Part shown: piece after piece, positions 32,761 through 41,330 of the stretch
How the letters are laid out: each line of letters begins with the position of its first letter
Numbering within the stretch: position 1 is the first letter of the stretch
Assembly: GCA_964533185.1 (NCBI GenBank)
Contig: CAZHLD010000007.1
Span: 24,563-88,562 of the forward strand
DNA from: CAZHLD01 sp964533185
GTDB lineage: Bacteria; Acidobacteriota; Terriglobia; Acidiferrales; UBA7541
Length of the DNA stretch: 64,000 nucleotides
Direction: 5' to 3'
Position numbers and translations under genes: made by a program
Notes under the pieces: generated by a model
Seen by the model: only the letters and a program-made list of their open reading frames with translations
The model's database searches: none
Told to the model about the DNA's origin: nothing

Positions 32761-34257
32761 CTACGCCTTCGTATTCATGATCAGATCAACCAGAGTGCGG
32801 ACGGCCACGCCGGAGGCGCCTTTGGCGGCCCAAGGCTTGGCGTCGTCGAGCCAGGCCGTGCCGGCGATATCGAGGTGCACCCAGGGCATGTCCTGAGCGA
32901 ACTCGCGCAGGAAGGCGGCGGCTGTGCTGGCGCCACCTCCCTTGAAGTTGCTGATGTTTTGGATATCGGCGATGGAGCTCTTGATCATCTCGCGGTAGTC
33001 GTCGTCCACAGGCATGGGCCACATTTTTTCGCCGGTTGCACGAGCGGAGGCCAGCAGGCGGTCGGTGAAGGCCTGGTCGTTGCCGAAGACGCCGACGTTG
33101 ACATTGGCCAGAGCGACGACGATAGCGCCGGTAAGCGTGGCGGCGTCCACGAGGTGGGTGCAGCCGAGCTGTTTGGCGTAGGCAATGCCGTCGGCGAGGA
33201 CGAGGCGGCCCTCGGCGTCGGTGTTAAGCACTTCGATGGACTTGCCGGACATGGCGATTTGAACGTCGCCGGGTTTCTGGGCGCGGCCGCCGGGCATGTT
33301 CTCCGTGGCCGGAACGACGGCGATGACCTTGACGGCGGGCTTGAGCGCGGCGATGGCGCGCATCACGCCGAGCATGGTGGCGCCGCCGGCCATATCGTAC
33401 TTCATTTTTTCCATGCCCTCAGCAGGCTTGATGGAGATGCCGCCGGTATCGAAGGTGACGGCTTTGCCGACCAGGCCAATGACCCGCGCGCCGGAGCGTG
33501 TCTCGGGCGGGGTGTAGGTGACGACGATGACGCGGGGCGGCTCAGCGCTGCCCTGCGCGACCGAGAGAATCGCACCCATTTTGAGGTCGGTGATGCGCTT
33601 TCCGTCGAGGATGTCCACGGCGAGGCCGGCTTCGCGAGCCATGGCCGCAGCGCGGTCGGCGAGCATGCTCGGAGTGAGGTGGTTTGAGGGCTCGTTGACG
33701 AGGTCGCGGGTGAAATTCTGCGAGAGGGCCATGGTGCGGCCGCGGGCGATAGAGGCCTCGATTTCTGCAGCCGGGGCGGAAGCGAAGCCGGCGAGGAGGA
33801 CGGATTCGATTTCCTTGTCGTTTTTCTTTTCGGTTTTGTATTTGTCGGACTCGAAATCGGCGATGAGGAGGCCTTCGGTGACGGCCTGGGCCGAGGCGGC
33901 GTTACGGTCGTCTTCTCGGACGAAAAAGGCGAGTCGCTTGACCGAACGGGACTTCAAGTAGCGAAGGGCGGTACCGGCGAGACGGCGGAGCTCAGCGGTG
34001 GTGAATTTGTAGCGCTTGCCGGCACCGACAACGAGGACGCGCTCGGCAGCAATGCCGGCAGGGAAATGCAGCAGAGCCATTTCGAGCGATTTGCCGGTGA
34101 GCTCGCAGCTCCTAGCGAGTTTTCCGAGGGCACCGCCGACAGCAGCGTCGAGCTCGGAGAGGACTCCCTGTATGGGGTTGTCCTGCTCAAAGGCGTAGGT
34201 GACGAGGGCTTGCGTATCGAGTTTAGCGAACGGGCGTGCATCCAGGGTAATCTGCAT
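32761..34257 (-). CDS. pepA: Leucyl aminopeptidase (M17)
   Basis: A 498-residue cytosolic M17 aminopeptidase. The N-terminal macro-like domain is followed by the catalytic domain. VGKAVTFDTGGISIKPAEGMEKMKYDMAGGA (in parts) carries the Lys and Asp ligands of the di-metal site, and the diagnostic NTDAEGRLVLADGIAYA carries the Asp and Glu ligands and the catalytic Arg. The C-terminal region (GGGASTAAAFLREFAQDMPWVHLDIAGTAW, in parts) is also typical. In other bacteria PepA hexamers also bind DNA. It lies 8 bp downstream of smpB in the same direction. Confidence 0.93.
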   Translation of the reverse strand: MQITLDARPFAKLDTQALVTYAFEQDNPIQGVLSELDAAVGGALGKLARSCELTGKSLEMALLHFPAGIAAERVLVVGAGKRYKFTTAELRRLAGTALRYLKSRSVKRLAFFVREDDRNAASAQAVTEGLLIADFESDKYKTEKKNDKEIESVLLAGFASAPAAEIEASIARGRTMALSQNFTRDLVNEPSNHLTPSMLADRAAAMAREAGLAVDILDGKRITDLKMGAILSVAQGSAEPPRVIVVTYTPPETRSGARVIGLVGKAVTFDTGGISIKPAEGMEKMKYDMAGGATMLGVMRAIAALKPAVKVIAVVPATENMPGGRAQKPGDVQIAMSGKSIEVLNTDAEGRLVLADGIAYAKQLGCTHLVDAATLTGAIVVALANVNVGVFGNDQAFTDRLLASARATGEKMWPMPVDDDYREMIKSSIADIQNISNFKGGGASTAAAFLREFAQDMPWVHLDIAGTAWLDDAKPWAAKGASGVAVRTLVDLIMNTKA

Positions 34258-34265
34258 AGTGCGGG

Positions 34266-34763
34266 TCAGCGTCTCCTTGAACGGTAAATGGCTTCTTCGA
34301 CTTCGCGACGGGCTTCCTTATCGCGCTCTGCGTGGCGGCGGTCGTACTGCTTTTTGCCGCGGGCCACGGCAATTTCGCACTTGGCGATGCCGTTGCGGAA
34401 GTAGATCCGCAAAGGGATTACGGTGAGGCCCTTCTGCTGAGTTTTGCCGCTGAGCTTGAAGATTTCGTTTTTGTGGAGCAAGAGTTTCCTGGGGCCGAGG
34501 GGCTCGTGGTTCCAGGGCCCGCCGGCCAGGTACTGGGCAATGTGGCAATTGAGCAACCAAACCTCGCCGCCGCGCACCACAGCATAGGCGTCGCGGATGT
34601 TGGCCTTCCCTTCTCGGAGGGCTTTCACCTCGGTGCCCCGCAAGGCCATCCCAGCCTCAAACTTCTCGAGGAGAATATAGTTATAGGACGCGGCGCGGTT
34701 CTGGGCCACGACGAGTTCGGAGGGCTTGGAGGTCTTCTCAGGCTTCTTGGGCTTGTGGCGCAC
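34266..34763 (-). CDS. smpB: tmRNA-binding protein SmpB
   Basis: A 165-residue trans-translation factor that delivers tmRNA to stalled ribosomes. Family blocks are VAQNRAASYNYILLEKFEAGMALRGTEVKALREG (in parts), LLNCHIAQY, RKLLLHKNEI and the basic C-terminal tail (KKQYDRRHAERDKEARREVEEA) that enters the empty mRNA channel. The GTG start at 34763 lies only about 2 bases after the predicted transcription start, so the mRNA would be nearly leaderless. A second GTG 19 codons later, at the beginning of the conserved part, is the alternative start. Confidence 0.93.
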   Translation of the reverse strand: MRHKPKKPEKTSKPSELVVAQNRAASYNYILLEKFEAGMALRGTEVKALREGKANIRDAYAVVRGGEVWLLNCHIAQYLAGGPWNHEPLGPRKLLLHKNEIFKLSGKTQQKGLTVIPLRIYFRNGIAKCEIAVARGKKQYDRRHAERDKEARREVEEAIYRSRRR

Positions 34764-34771
34764 AAACCGCT

Positions 34772-34801
34772 ATCATAGCCGCCGGTAGTAACTAGAAGCA
34801 A
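34772..34801 (-). promoter_or_regulatory. sigma-70-type promoter of smpB
   Basis: On the minus strand TTGCTT (34801-34796) and TATGAT (34777-34772) are separated by 18 bases. Transcription would start near 34765, about two bases before the GTG start codon. Confidence 0.5.
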
Positions 34802-34810
34802 GCGGGCGGC

Positions 34811-34839
34811 TTGTTCGGCCTTGGGGCCGGTGCTAGACT
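34811..34839 (+). promoter_or_regulatory. Candidate promoter of the secretin operon
   Basis: TTGTTC (34811-34816) and TAGACT (34834-34839) are 17 bases apart and point towards the secretin ATG at 34875. The divergent smpB promoter is next to it. Confidence 0.4.
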
Positions 34840-34874
34840 GGCGCAGAGAGTTGTTTTCTTTGCGTGGAGTGATA

Positions 34875-37130
34875 ATGGGCCGTCGTCCCCTGACCGCGAT
34901 TCTATTGGCATGTGTCGTCGTGTGGGTCTCCGGCTGTCCCAAGGGCGGCGGAGACTACAAGGCGGGGAAGAAAGCGGAGGAGCTGAAGGACTGGGATACG
35001 GCACTCATCAATTACCAGAGAGCACTCCAGGCTGACCCGAAGAACGTCGAGTACAAGCTGAAAACGGCCCGAATCCGCTTCGAGGCCGGACAATTCCACG
35101 TCGAGCAAGGCCTGAAATATCGCGACAAGGGCCAGTTGCAACTGGCGCTGGCCGAGTTCCAGAAGGCGCTGGCAATCGATCCTTCCAGCCCGATTGCCGA
35201 GCAGGAGATCCGGCCGACGCTGGAAACCATTGCGGCCCAGCAAGCCGTTCCCGGCGACACCACTCCGACACCGCCCACCGAGGAAGGCAAGTTGATGGAA
35301 AAGCCGCCGGAGCTGCAGCCGCTCTCGCGGGCCCCCATCAACCTGAAGATTAGCAACGACGCCAGAATTGTTTACGAGACAATTGGCAAGCTGGCCGGAC
35401 TGACGGTGATTTTTGACCCGGACTTCCCTGCCCGGCGTATTTCGGCCGAGTTCACCAACGTGACGCTGGAGCAGGCGCTGGACGTGGTGTCACTGCAGGC
35501 CAAGGCGTTCTGGAAGCCGGTGACGAGCAACATCATCCTGGTAATCCCGGAACAGCCGCAGAAGCGGCGCGACTATGAAGAGCAGGTAGTGAAGACGTTT
35601 TATCTGGGCAACACCGTCCAGCCGCAGGACCTGACTGAAATCGTTACTGGCCTGCGGCAGTTGCTGGACCTGAAGCGCATCCAGCAGATGAACTCGCAAA
35701 ACGCCATCATCATCCGGGACACCCCCGATAAGCTGCTCCTGGCCGAGAAAATCATACGAGATATTGACCGGCCGAAGCCGGAGGTGGTGATCCAGGTGTC
35801 GGTGTTGCAGGTACGACGCGACCGGCTGCGCGACCTGGGGATCCGGCCCGAGACCGGCGCGCAAATTCTGTTCACGCCGGATGTTCCGGCGACCGCGGGG
35901 GGGGCGGCCGGGGCCACGACATCCGGGAACCGAATCCCGCTTAACCAAGTGAGTAAGCTCTCCAGCAAGGACTACAGCGTGACGCTGCCGGGAGCAACGG
36001 CAACGGCGCTGCTGACTGACAGCACCACCAAGCTGATTCAAAACCCGCAAATCCGCGTGGTGGACGGGCAATCAGCAAAGCTCAACGTGGGCGACCGCGT
36101 GCCGGTGGCGACGGGGAGCTTCCAGGCCGGTGTGGGCGTGGGAACGACGGGGGGAGCGGGGATCGTCAACCCACTGGTGAACACGCAGTTCCAGTACATC
36201 GACGTTGGCGTGAACGTGGACATTACCCCGCGGATCCACCTGAACCGCGAGATCAGCATGAAGGTCTCGGTGGAGGTCTCCTCGGTGAGCGGGCGAACTA
36301 ATATCGGCGGCATCGAGCAGCCGATCATCAGCCAGCGGAAGATCAGCCACGACGTGCGGTTGAAGGAAGGCGAAGCGAGCATCCTGGGCGGATTGATCGA
36401 CCGCTCAGACACGAAAAGTATTGCCGGCTGGCCCGGGTTTGCACGCATCCCGATTCTGCGCTACTTCTTCTCCGGCGAGAAGGTGGAGAGCACGGAGAAC
36501 GAGGTGCTGATCATCCTGGTGCCGCGGATCGTGCGCGCGCTCAGCATTACGGCGGAGAACTTGAGCGGAATCAGCGCGGGTACCGATACCAACGTGCAGG
36601 TGCGGCGCGAGGCGCAGGGTCAGGCGCCGTCGGTGCCGCCTGCGGCTCCGCCCCAAGAGGGCCAACTGCAGGGACAGCCTCAGCAGCCCCCGACTGCGGG
36701 CGCTCCGGCCGGTGGAACGGGGCGGGTGCGGTTTGAACCCTCAAACATCTCCCTCAGGCCCGGCGAGACGGCTACAGTCAGCGTGGTAGTAGAAGACGTG
36801 CAGGACCTTTTCTCCATTCCCTTCCTTCTCCAGTACAACCCGGCCGTCATCTCGGTGGAAGAGGTGCGGCACGGAGGATTTCTCTCCGGCGGCACGCAGG
36901 AGATTGCCATCGTGCAGCGGATCGATAGGGAGCGCGGCAACGCGGTGATCTCCGCCACGCGCCAGCCCAATACGTCCGGGGTGACCGGCACGGGGACGCT
37001 GGTGGGAATCGTGATTCGGGCAGTGAGTAGCGGCGAATCGAAGCTCAGCGTGGTGCAGGTGAACGCGCGGGACTCGCAGCAGAAACCGATCCCACTGGTG
37101 ACGAGCGAAGCCACCTTCCGGGTGCAGTAG
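34875..37130 (+). CDS. TPR lipoprotein-secretin with C-terminal cohesin-like domain
   Basis: A 751-residue outer-membrane secretin of the GspD/PilQ type. A lipoprotein signal ends at VSGC (Cys21). TPR-like repeats (about 26-115, with DTALINYQRALQADPKN) come next, then an STN/N0-type domain (about 155-230, NDARIVYETIGKLAGLTVIF), N1-like modules and the secretin core (about 390-565). The core has NPQIRVVDGQSAKLNVGDRVPV (in parts) and GLIDRSDTKSIAGWPGFARIP. After a Pro/Gln linker, a cohesin-type beta-sandwich (about 615-751) begins with VRFEPSNISLRPGETATVSV. The ATG at 34875 has a GGAGTG ribosome site and starts the signal peptide. Two pseudopilin genes follow, so it probably belongs to a type II secretion or type IV pilus-like machine whose other parts are elsewhere. 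Confidence 0.88.
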   Translation: MGRRPLTAILLACVVVWVSGCPKGGGDYKAGKKAEELKDWDTALINYQRALQADPKNVEYKLKTARIRFEAGQFHVEQGLKYRDKGQLQLALAEFQKALAIDPSSPIAEQEIRPTLETIAAQQAVPGDTTPTPPTEEGKLMEKPPELQPLSRAPINLKISNDARIVYETIGKLAGLTVIFDPDFPARRISAEFTNVTLEQALDVVSLQAKAFWKPVTSNIILVIPEQPQKRRDYEEQVVKTFYLGNTVQPQDLTEIVTGLRQLLDLKRIQQMNSQNAIIIRDTPDKLLLAEKIIRDIDRPKPEVVIQVSVLQVRRDRLRDLGIRPETGAQILFTPDVPATAGGAAGATTSGNRIPLNQVSKLSSKDYSVTLPGATATALLTDSTTKLIQNPQIRVVDGQSAKLNVGDRVPVATGSFQAGVGVGTTGGAGIVNPLVNTQFQYIDVGVNVDITPRIHLNREISMKVSVEVSSVSGRTNIGGIEQPIISQRKISHDVRLKEGEASILGGLIDRSDTKSIAGWPGFARIPILRYFFSGEKVESTENEVLIILVPRIVRALSITAENLSGISAGTDTNVQVRREAQGQAPSVPPAAPPQEGQLQGQPQQPPTAGAPAGGTGRVRFEPSNISLRPGETATVSVVVEDVQDLFSIPFLLQYNPAVISVEEVRHGGFLSGGTQEIAIVQRIDRERGNAVISATRQPNTSGVTGTGTLVGIVIRAVSSGESKLSVVQVNARDSQQKPIPLVTSEATFRVQ

Positions 37131-37145
37131 GCAGGACGTCCGGTC

Positions 37146-37616
37146 ATGCGGCTGTTTTCCCAACACGGCAAGCAATCGGGGATGACGCTTCTCGAGCTGA
37201 TCATGGCGTGCGCCATCCTGATGGTGCTCTCCTCGGCGGCGCTGCCGATCGCGCGGGTCACCGTGATGCGGCAGAAAGAGGCCGAGTTGCGCGCGGCACT
37301 GCGGGAACTGCGGACGGCAATTGACCGGTACAAGGACATGGCCGACCGGAACTTGTTCCGCGTCGAAGTGGGCAGTGAAGGGTATCCGCCGGACCTGGAG
37401 ACGCTGGTGAACGGGGTGACCTACGGCGCCGACGACCGGCGGGTGCGCTTCCTGCGACGTATCCCGGTGGACCCGATGGCCGGACGGGCCGAATGGGGAC
37501 TGCGCGCGATCCAGGACGACCCCAAGTCCACGAGCTGGAGCGGGAAAAACGTGTTTGATGTGTTCTCGCTTTCGCAGGGGACGGGGCTGGATGGGACACG
37601 GTATGCGGAGTGGTGA
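37146..37616 (+). CDS. Type II secretion-like pseudopilin
   Basis: A 156-residue prepilin-like protein. The short leader ends in KQSG, followed by MTLLELIMACAILMVLSSAA. This gives the type III prepilin cleavage site (Gly12/Met13) with Glu at +5 and a hydrophobic N-terminal helix. The soluble part has AALRELRTAIDRYKD and the GYPPDLETLVNG block of the GspG (major pseudopilin) family, ending with a FDVFS-type C-terminus. It begins 15 bp after the secretin stop and is co-oriented with the next pseudopilin. Confidence 0.82.
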   Translation: MRLFSQHGKQSGMTLLELIMACAILMVLSSAALPIARVTVMRQKEAELRAALRELRTAIDRYKDMADRNLFRVEVGSEGYPPDLETLVNGVTYGADDRRVRFLRRIPVDPMAGRAEWGLRAIQDDPKSTSWSGKNVFDVFSLSQGTGLDGTRYAEW

Positions 37617-37623
37617 GGAGTTA

Positions 37624-38052
37624 ATGCGGCGCTTGAACCGGGTGTGGCCACGAGGGCACAGGGTACTCGCGGGGGCGGGGTTCACCGTGCTCGAGTTGAT
37701 GATCGTCATTACGATCATCCTGATCTTGATGGCGATGGGCGCGGGGAGATATGAGCGGGCAGTGCTGCGGGCCAAAGAAGCTGCGCTGAAACAGAACCTG
37801 AACGTGATGCGCAAAGCGATTGACAATTACACGCTGGATAAGCAGCAGGCGCCGGGGTCGCTCGAGGAGCTGGTGTCTGCGGGTTACTTGCGCGAAATCC
37901 CCACTGACCAGATCACGCAACGAAAAGACTGGCGCGTGGTGTACGAGGATGTATCGCTGAGCCCAGACCAGGCAGGTACCGGGATCAGCGACGTGTTTTC
38001 GACTTCAGACAAGATATCGCCCACCGAGAAGACACCCTACAGCTCGTGGTGA
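37624..38052 (+). CDS. Second type II secretion-like pseudopilin
   Basis: A 142-residue prepilin-like protein. The 19-residue leader (RRLNRVWPRGHRVLAGAG) ends in Gly and is followed by FTVLELMIVITIILILMAMG, with Glu at +5. The C-terminal domain has NLNVMRKAIDNYTLDKQQAPGSLEELVSAGYLREIPTDQ (in parts), the GspG-type block. The ATG at 37624 has a GAGGAG ribosome site made from the end of the previous gene (7-bp spacing). An upstream in-frame ATG at 37555 would lie within that gene and is not preferred. It is a paralogue of the preceding gene. Confidence 0.82.
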   Translation: MRRLNRVWPRGHRVLAGAGFTVLELMIVITIILILMAMGAGRYERAVLRAKEAALKQNLNVMRKAIDNYTLDKQQAPGSLEELVSAGYLREIPTDQITQRKDWRVVYEDVSLSPDQAGTGISDVFSTSDKISPTEKTPYSSW

Positions 38053-38080
38053 GAGAAGCGCTCGAACGGGCGGGCGGCGT

Positions 38081-38109
38081 TTGACGCGTGGAGACGAATC
38101 CGCTATGAT
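38081..38109 (+). promoter_or_regulatory. Strong sigma-70-type promoter of tRNA-fMet
   Basis: TTGACG (38081-38086), a 17-base spacer and TATGAT (38104-38109) lie 5 bases before the mature tRNA 5' end. It is the closest match to consensus in the window. Confidence 0.75.
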
Positions 38110-38114
38110 GCTTG

Positions 38115-38191
<77 letters not shown>

Positions 38192-38200
38192 GCTATTCTG

Positions 38201-38776
38201 CTAGTTCACAAGGGGTTGCTTCAACGAGGCAGCCCCTTCGTTTTTGAGAATGGGTCCAATTGGGTCCAGAATCTTTCCCAACTGTCCCGCAATTCTCATA
38301 TCGTCCTCTCGGTTCACGTGGCTGTACACGCCCAGCGTCATTTCCGCGTCACTCTGGCCTAGCCTCTGTTGCCGCAATTTTAGCGGAACAACCAGCCGGT
38401 CCATCAGCGTTGCGTTTGCGTGCCGGAATGCGTGCAGTCCGCAGCGTTCGATGTTTAGTTTCTTGAGGAGCGGGTGCAGCTTCCGCTTCACAAGCAGGTT
38501 TGCATCCCAAGGTGTTCCAGTACGGCTGGCAAACAGCAAACGGCTTGGATTAGAACGCCATCCGCATTTGAACGCCCGCAGGTTTTCCGCTAACTTAACG
38601 GAGATGGCAAACGTTCGCGCGGCATTCTCGTTCTTCGGTTCTTGGAGTTTCCCGCGCCATGCGTTTTGCCTCACCGATACTTGCGGAAGTTCAAGGGTCG
38701 CGCTGCACCCTTTGTTGGGGCCGCTATTTTGGTCTATAACGTAGCTTCTATCGGGGACTGCTTGACGAACGAGCAA
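38201..38776 (-). pseudogene. Truncated tyrosine-recombinase (phage-type integrase)
   Basis: 191 residues that match only the C-terminal catalytic half of a tyrosine recombinase. Visible catalytic elements are HAFRH (His-x-x-Arg), the LRQQRLGQSDAEMTLGVYSHV block, and the nucleophile Tyr in YSHV. The N-terminal arm- and core-binding domains are missing. The first residues (MLVRQAVPDRSYVIDQ) resemble the start of the catalytic domain around the first Arg, so the gene is 5' truncated. Its 3' end points to, and lies 9 bp from, the tRNA-fMet 3' end, as in tRNA-integrated islands. GC content is visibly lower than in neighbouring genes. It is unlikely to be an active integrase. Confidence 0.75.
38210..38245 (+). 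terminator. Rho-independent terminator of tRNA-fMet
   Basis: AAGGGGTTGC and GCAGCCCCTT form a stem (AAGGGG/CCCCTT plus GC/GC), followed two bases later by TTTTT. It begins 18 bases after the tRNA and lies inside the 3' end of the integrase remnant. Confidence 0.65.
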
Positions 38777-38808
38777 CCTGTGCGATAGCTGTGAGCGGAG
38801 CTCCTGCT

Positions 38809-39279
38809 ATGGTCAATCGAGAGCAAAGAGCAGAAGCAAGGGAGCTAATCCTCCAGTTTATGGCGGGCGAGATAACGAATGATGACTTCGGGGACGCTTT
38901 CCCGGCAAAAACTGAGGATGCGGCCCTTCGCGCCATCGACCAAATGTTGTGGTTCTGGTACGACGACCTAAAAACCCATCGGCTAACAGGGAAGCACGAA
39001 TTGGTGCCTAAGGAAAAAGAGCTGGGCGAGCGATGCGCACTTTTCCTGGCTACGGATCTGGAATATGAGTGGCCTGACCTTGGCCACCACGGTCTACTCA
39101 ATCCGATCCTTGCTTTCATTGGTGGCGAGTGGTTTGGGAGAAGGCGGATCGAGCAGGCGAAGAAACTGGGGGGCTACTCAGTTTGGCCGTTTTTTAGGAT
39201 CGTAGACTACGAAAGGGCAAAGCTAAGGACACCGAACCCAAATCAACCGCTTAGCGCTGCGCCGACCGACGCTCAGTGA
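38809..39279 (+). CDS. Hypothetical protein, island cargo
   Basis: A 156-residue soluble protein that I do not recognise. It is acidic and Trp-rich: ELILQFMAGEITNDDFGDAF near the N-terminus, then DQMLWFWYDDLKTHRLTGKH, and LEYEWPDLGHHGLLNPILAFIGGEWFG. The pattern (small, acidic, aromatic-rich) resembles immunity or anti-toxin-like proteins, but that is only an impression. The ATG at 38809 has a GGAG site 9 bases upstream; an in-frame GTG at 38791 is the alternative. It is divergent from the integrase remnant and has lower GC than the surroundings, consistent with transfer on the same element. Confidence 0.6.
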   Translation: MVNREQRAEARELILQFMAGEITNDDFGDAFPAKTEDAALRAIDQMLWFWYDDLKTHRLTGKHELVPKEKELGERCALFLATDLEYEWPDLGHHGLLNPILAFIGGEWFGRRRIEQAKKLGGYSVWPFFRIVDYERAKLRTPNPNQPLSAAPTDAQ

Positions 39280-39803
39280 ATTGCCAAGCAAGCTGGAAGT
39301 AAAACTTCGACAGGCAGCTATCTCCAAATAACGCGGGCCACCGCATGACTGCAGGGCGCGAATGGTTCCACCAGAGCGCCGCGAGGACGCATCGGCGACC
39401 TGCACAACCCGCTTGGCGCGGCCCCACGCTACCGCACTAATCCGATTCGAAGCGAAGATAAGCGTAGAAATCACCGTCAACTCGAATTCTTCAACAAGCT
39501 GCTAGAGCAAGGCCAAGGAGAGAGCAGCTCCTTTGATTGGGGTAAGGAACCGCGTTTAAGAGGAGACTGTTCGCTCCTGGCCCGCTCCAGAGCCTCGCGA
39601 GGACGGAAGGAACTTTTGGCTGGACGACCGCACGCAGCCGACAACGAACCGCAAGTAAATAGAGGTGCGCGAGCGCACGGACTGACCGCGCCGTTGCTGC
39701 GGAGCGCGTTGCACCGACACAGGCAGACCCGGAGCCGCGGGGCCGCCGGTGTGAGCCGAAGCGAGAGCCAGCGTGCGGGCTCTTGCCGCGAGCGCATCAC
39801 CGG
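39280..39803. other. 524 bp without a recognisable gene
   Basis: Between the island cargo gene and the DUF192 gene I find no coding frame with family residues. The open frames on both strands are Arg/Ser/Pro-rich shadows. GC and codon texture change within it, from the island type to the GC-rich host type, so it probably contains the far junction of the integrated element. I could not find a repeat of the tRNA 3' end that would mark the attachment site. Confidence 0.5.
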
Positions 39804-40190
39804 CTAGCGGGCGCGGCAGGGACCAATTTCGAGAAGATCGCCGACCCGCGTGCCGGTGCGATGGATGGTATGGGGCGGAAGTTCGAGCACACTCTCAGCC
39901 TTGAGGCAGATGCGGGAGATGCGGAACGGGCGCACGTACTCTTCAAGGTGGACAACTTGCTTGCCTTTGTCCAGGAAGAGGAGATCAATCGGGAAAAGCA
40001 TCCCGATAGAGTGGACCCCGCGTGAGGGAATAATCCAAAGCCCGCGGCCGGATTTCGCCCACTTCGCGGTTTTCCCGAGGAGACCGACGAGCCGAGTGAA
40101 ATACGTGTCGGCTACGCCGGCCTCCGTTGCCAGGAAAGTCTCCCTCGATTTGTTGTACACGTACACCCGTGCGCCGTTTTGACCCGTCAT
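39804..40190 (-). CDS. DUF192-family protein
   Basis: A 128-residue protein of the DUF192 family. The core motifs are TRLVGLLGKT, WIIPSRGVHSIGMLFPIDLLFLD (in parts) and ELPPHTIHRTGTRVGDLLEI. DUF192 proteins have a small beta fold with no known activity and are often exported; this one lacks a signal peptide when started at the ATG at 40190. A longer frame upstream (to 40238) adds no family residues. It is the last gene of the Tad cluster, 56 bp after the 32-residue peptide gene, and DUF192 genes are known near tad loci. Confidence 0.82.
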   Translation of the reverse strand: MTGQNGARVYVYNKSRETFLATEAGVADTYFTRLVGLLGKTAKWAKSGRGLWIIPSRGVHSIGMLFPIDLLFLDKGKQVVHLEEYVRPFRISRICLKAESVLELPPHTIHRTGTRVGDLLEIGPCRAR

Positions 40191-40246
40191 GTTCCCGCCC
40201 CAGAGCAGAGTGTGAGCGAACGAAAGCCCCCGAAACAAACGGAGAC

Positions 40247-40345
40247 TTAGTCCGCGGCTTGCCGCCGGCGGCGCCAGAGGATGATCAGAAACACCACCAC
40301 GGCCAGGGCGCCAGCTACGATCCGGATAATCATTGAGCTATCCAT
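40247..40345 (-). CDS. 32-residue single-span membrane peptide
   Basis: A short gene between tadC and the DUF192 gene. A near-perfect AGGAGGC ribosome site stands 4 bases before the ATG at 40345. The product has a short polar N-terminus (MDSSMIIR), one transmembrane segment (IVAGALAVVVFLIILW) and a basic end (RRRRQAAD), which predicts N-out/C-in topology. Spacing (50 bp after tadC) and orientation place it in the tad operon. I know of no named family. The ribosome site, hydrophobic pattern and stop support real translation. Confidence 0.65.
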   Translation of the reverse strand: MDSSMIIRIVAGALAVVVFLIILWRRRRQAAD

Positions 40346-40395
40346 GTTGCCTCCTAGTCGAACTGTGCTACTACGTCGGGGAAATCAAATCCGGC

Positions 40396-41310
40396 TCATT
40401 TGTTCATCATGGGGAGCAACTGCCGTACTATCGTGATCACGGCCGGACCTATAATCACAGCAAACAGAGCGGGGAAAATAAAAAACACAAGAACCGGAAC
40501 CATTTTGACCGGCGTCTTGGCCGCGGCCTCCTCGGCGCGTTGGCGGCGTTTGGTCCGCAGCTCGTCCGAATGCACTCGCAGGGACTGAGCAATGCTGGTT
40601 CCAAACCGATCAGTCTGAATCAGCATGGCCACGAGCGCCTTGATGTCGTCCACGCCCGTGCGCACCCCTAACTCCCGCAACGCCTCGATGCGCGTCTTAC
40701 CCACCCGCATCTCGAAGTGCAAGAGTTGGAGCTCCTCGCTCACCTCCGGGTGAGAAATGCCCAGCTCCTGTGAAACACGCATGATGGCTTGATCCAGTCC
40801 CAGCCCAGCCTCTACGCAGACCACAAGCAAGTCCAAGGCGTCGGGAAGGCCGAGACGAATGCGGTGCTGGCGATGGCGAATGCGGCGGCTCAACCAAAAA
40901 CCCGGGAGCAGAACGCCCGCCATGAGAGCCAGAACCAACGAGAGGGGCTTCTCGCGATAGTATCCGGTGAAAAAGACCACGGCCAGAAGGATGGAGGGCA
41001 GAAGAAGCCTAACCCCCTGGAAAGCGAGAACCGCTTCCGTGCTGCGATAGCCGGCCCGGACCATGAGACGCCGGGTGGACGAGAGTTTCTTCTGAGAAGA
41101 CGGCACCATCTGGCCTACCTTGGCCAGGGTGCGCTTGGCGTTCTCTTTCTGACGATCTTGAAAGTTACCTTCAGCTTTTCTGGCAGTGAGGTTCCACAGC
41201 CGTGCCAGACGGTTGGAGGCGGCATTGCCAGCCGGAGAAAGGAGGTAGGCGGCGCCCACCACCAGGAGTACGGTGGTCAGGAAGGTTATGATGGTCAGCA
41301 CCCAGAGCAT
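40396..41310 (-). CDS. tadC: Tad pilus inner-membrane platform protein TadC
   Basis: A 304-residue T2SSF-family protein. One hydrophobic segment is near the N-terminus (residues 2-25), two are central (about 105-150) and one is at the C-terminus (about 270-295). The T2SSF domain has LPDALDLLVVCVEAGLGLDQAI and MLIQTDRFGTSIAQSLRVHSDELR (in parts). TadB and TadC form the platform that couples the TadA ATPase to pilin polymerisation. The ATG at 41310 begins the first membrane helix; the frame upstream of it has no family residues. It follows tadB by 20 bp. Confidence 0.92.
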   Translation of the reverse strand: MLWVLTIITFLTTVLLVVGAAYLLSPAGNAASNRLARLWNLTARKAEGNFQDRQKENAKRTLAKVGQMVPSSQKKLSSTRRLMVRAGYRSTEAVLAFQGVRLLLPSILLAVVFFTGYYREKPLSLVLALMAGVLLPGFWLSRRIRHRQHRIRLGLPDALDLLVVCVEAGLGLDQAIMRVSQELGISHPEVSEELQLLHFEMRVGKTRIEALRELGVRTGVDDIKALVAMLIQTDRFGTSIAQSLRVHSDELRTKRRQRAEEAAAKTPVKMVPVLVFFIFPALFAVIIGPAVITIVRQLLPMMNK

Positions 41311-41330
41311 GGACAACGGTTCCTCCGCTT

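Noticed and set aside
39477..39800. 107-codon frame between the island and DUF192
   Set aside because: Cys/Arg/Ser/Pro-rich, no ribosome site, no recognisable domain.
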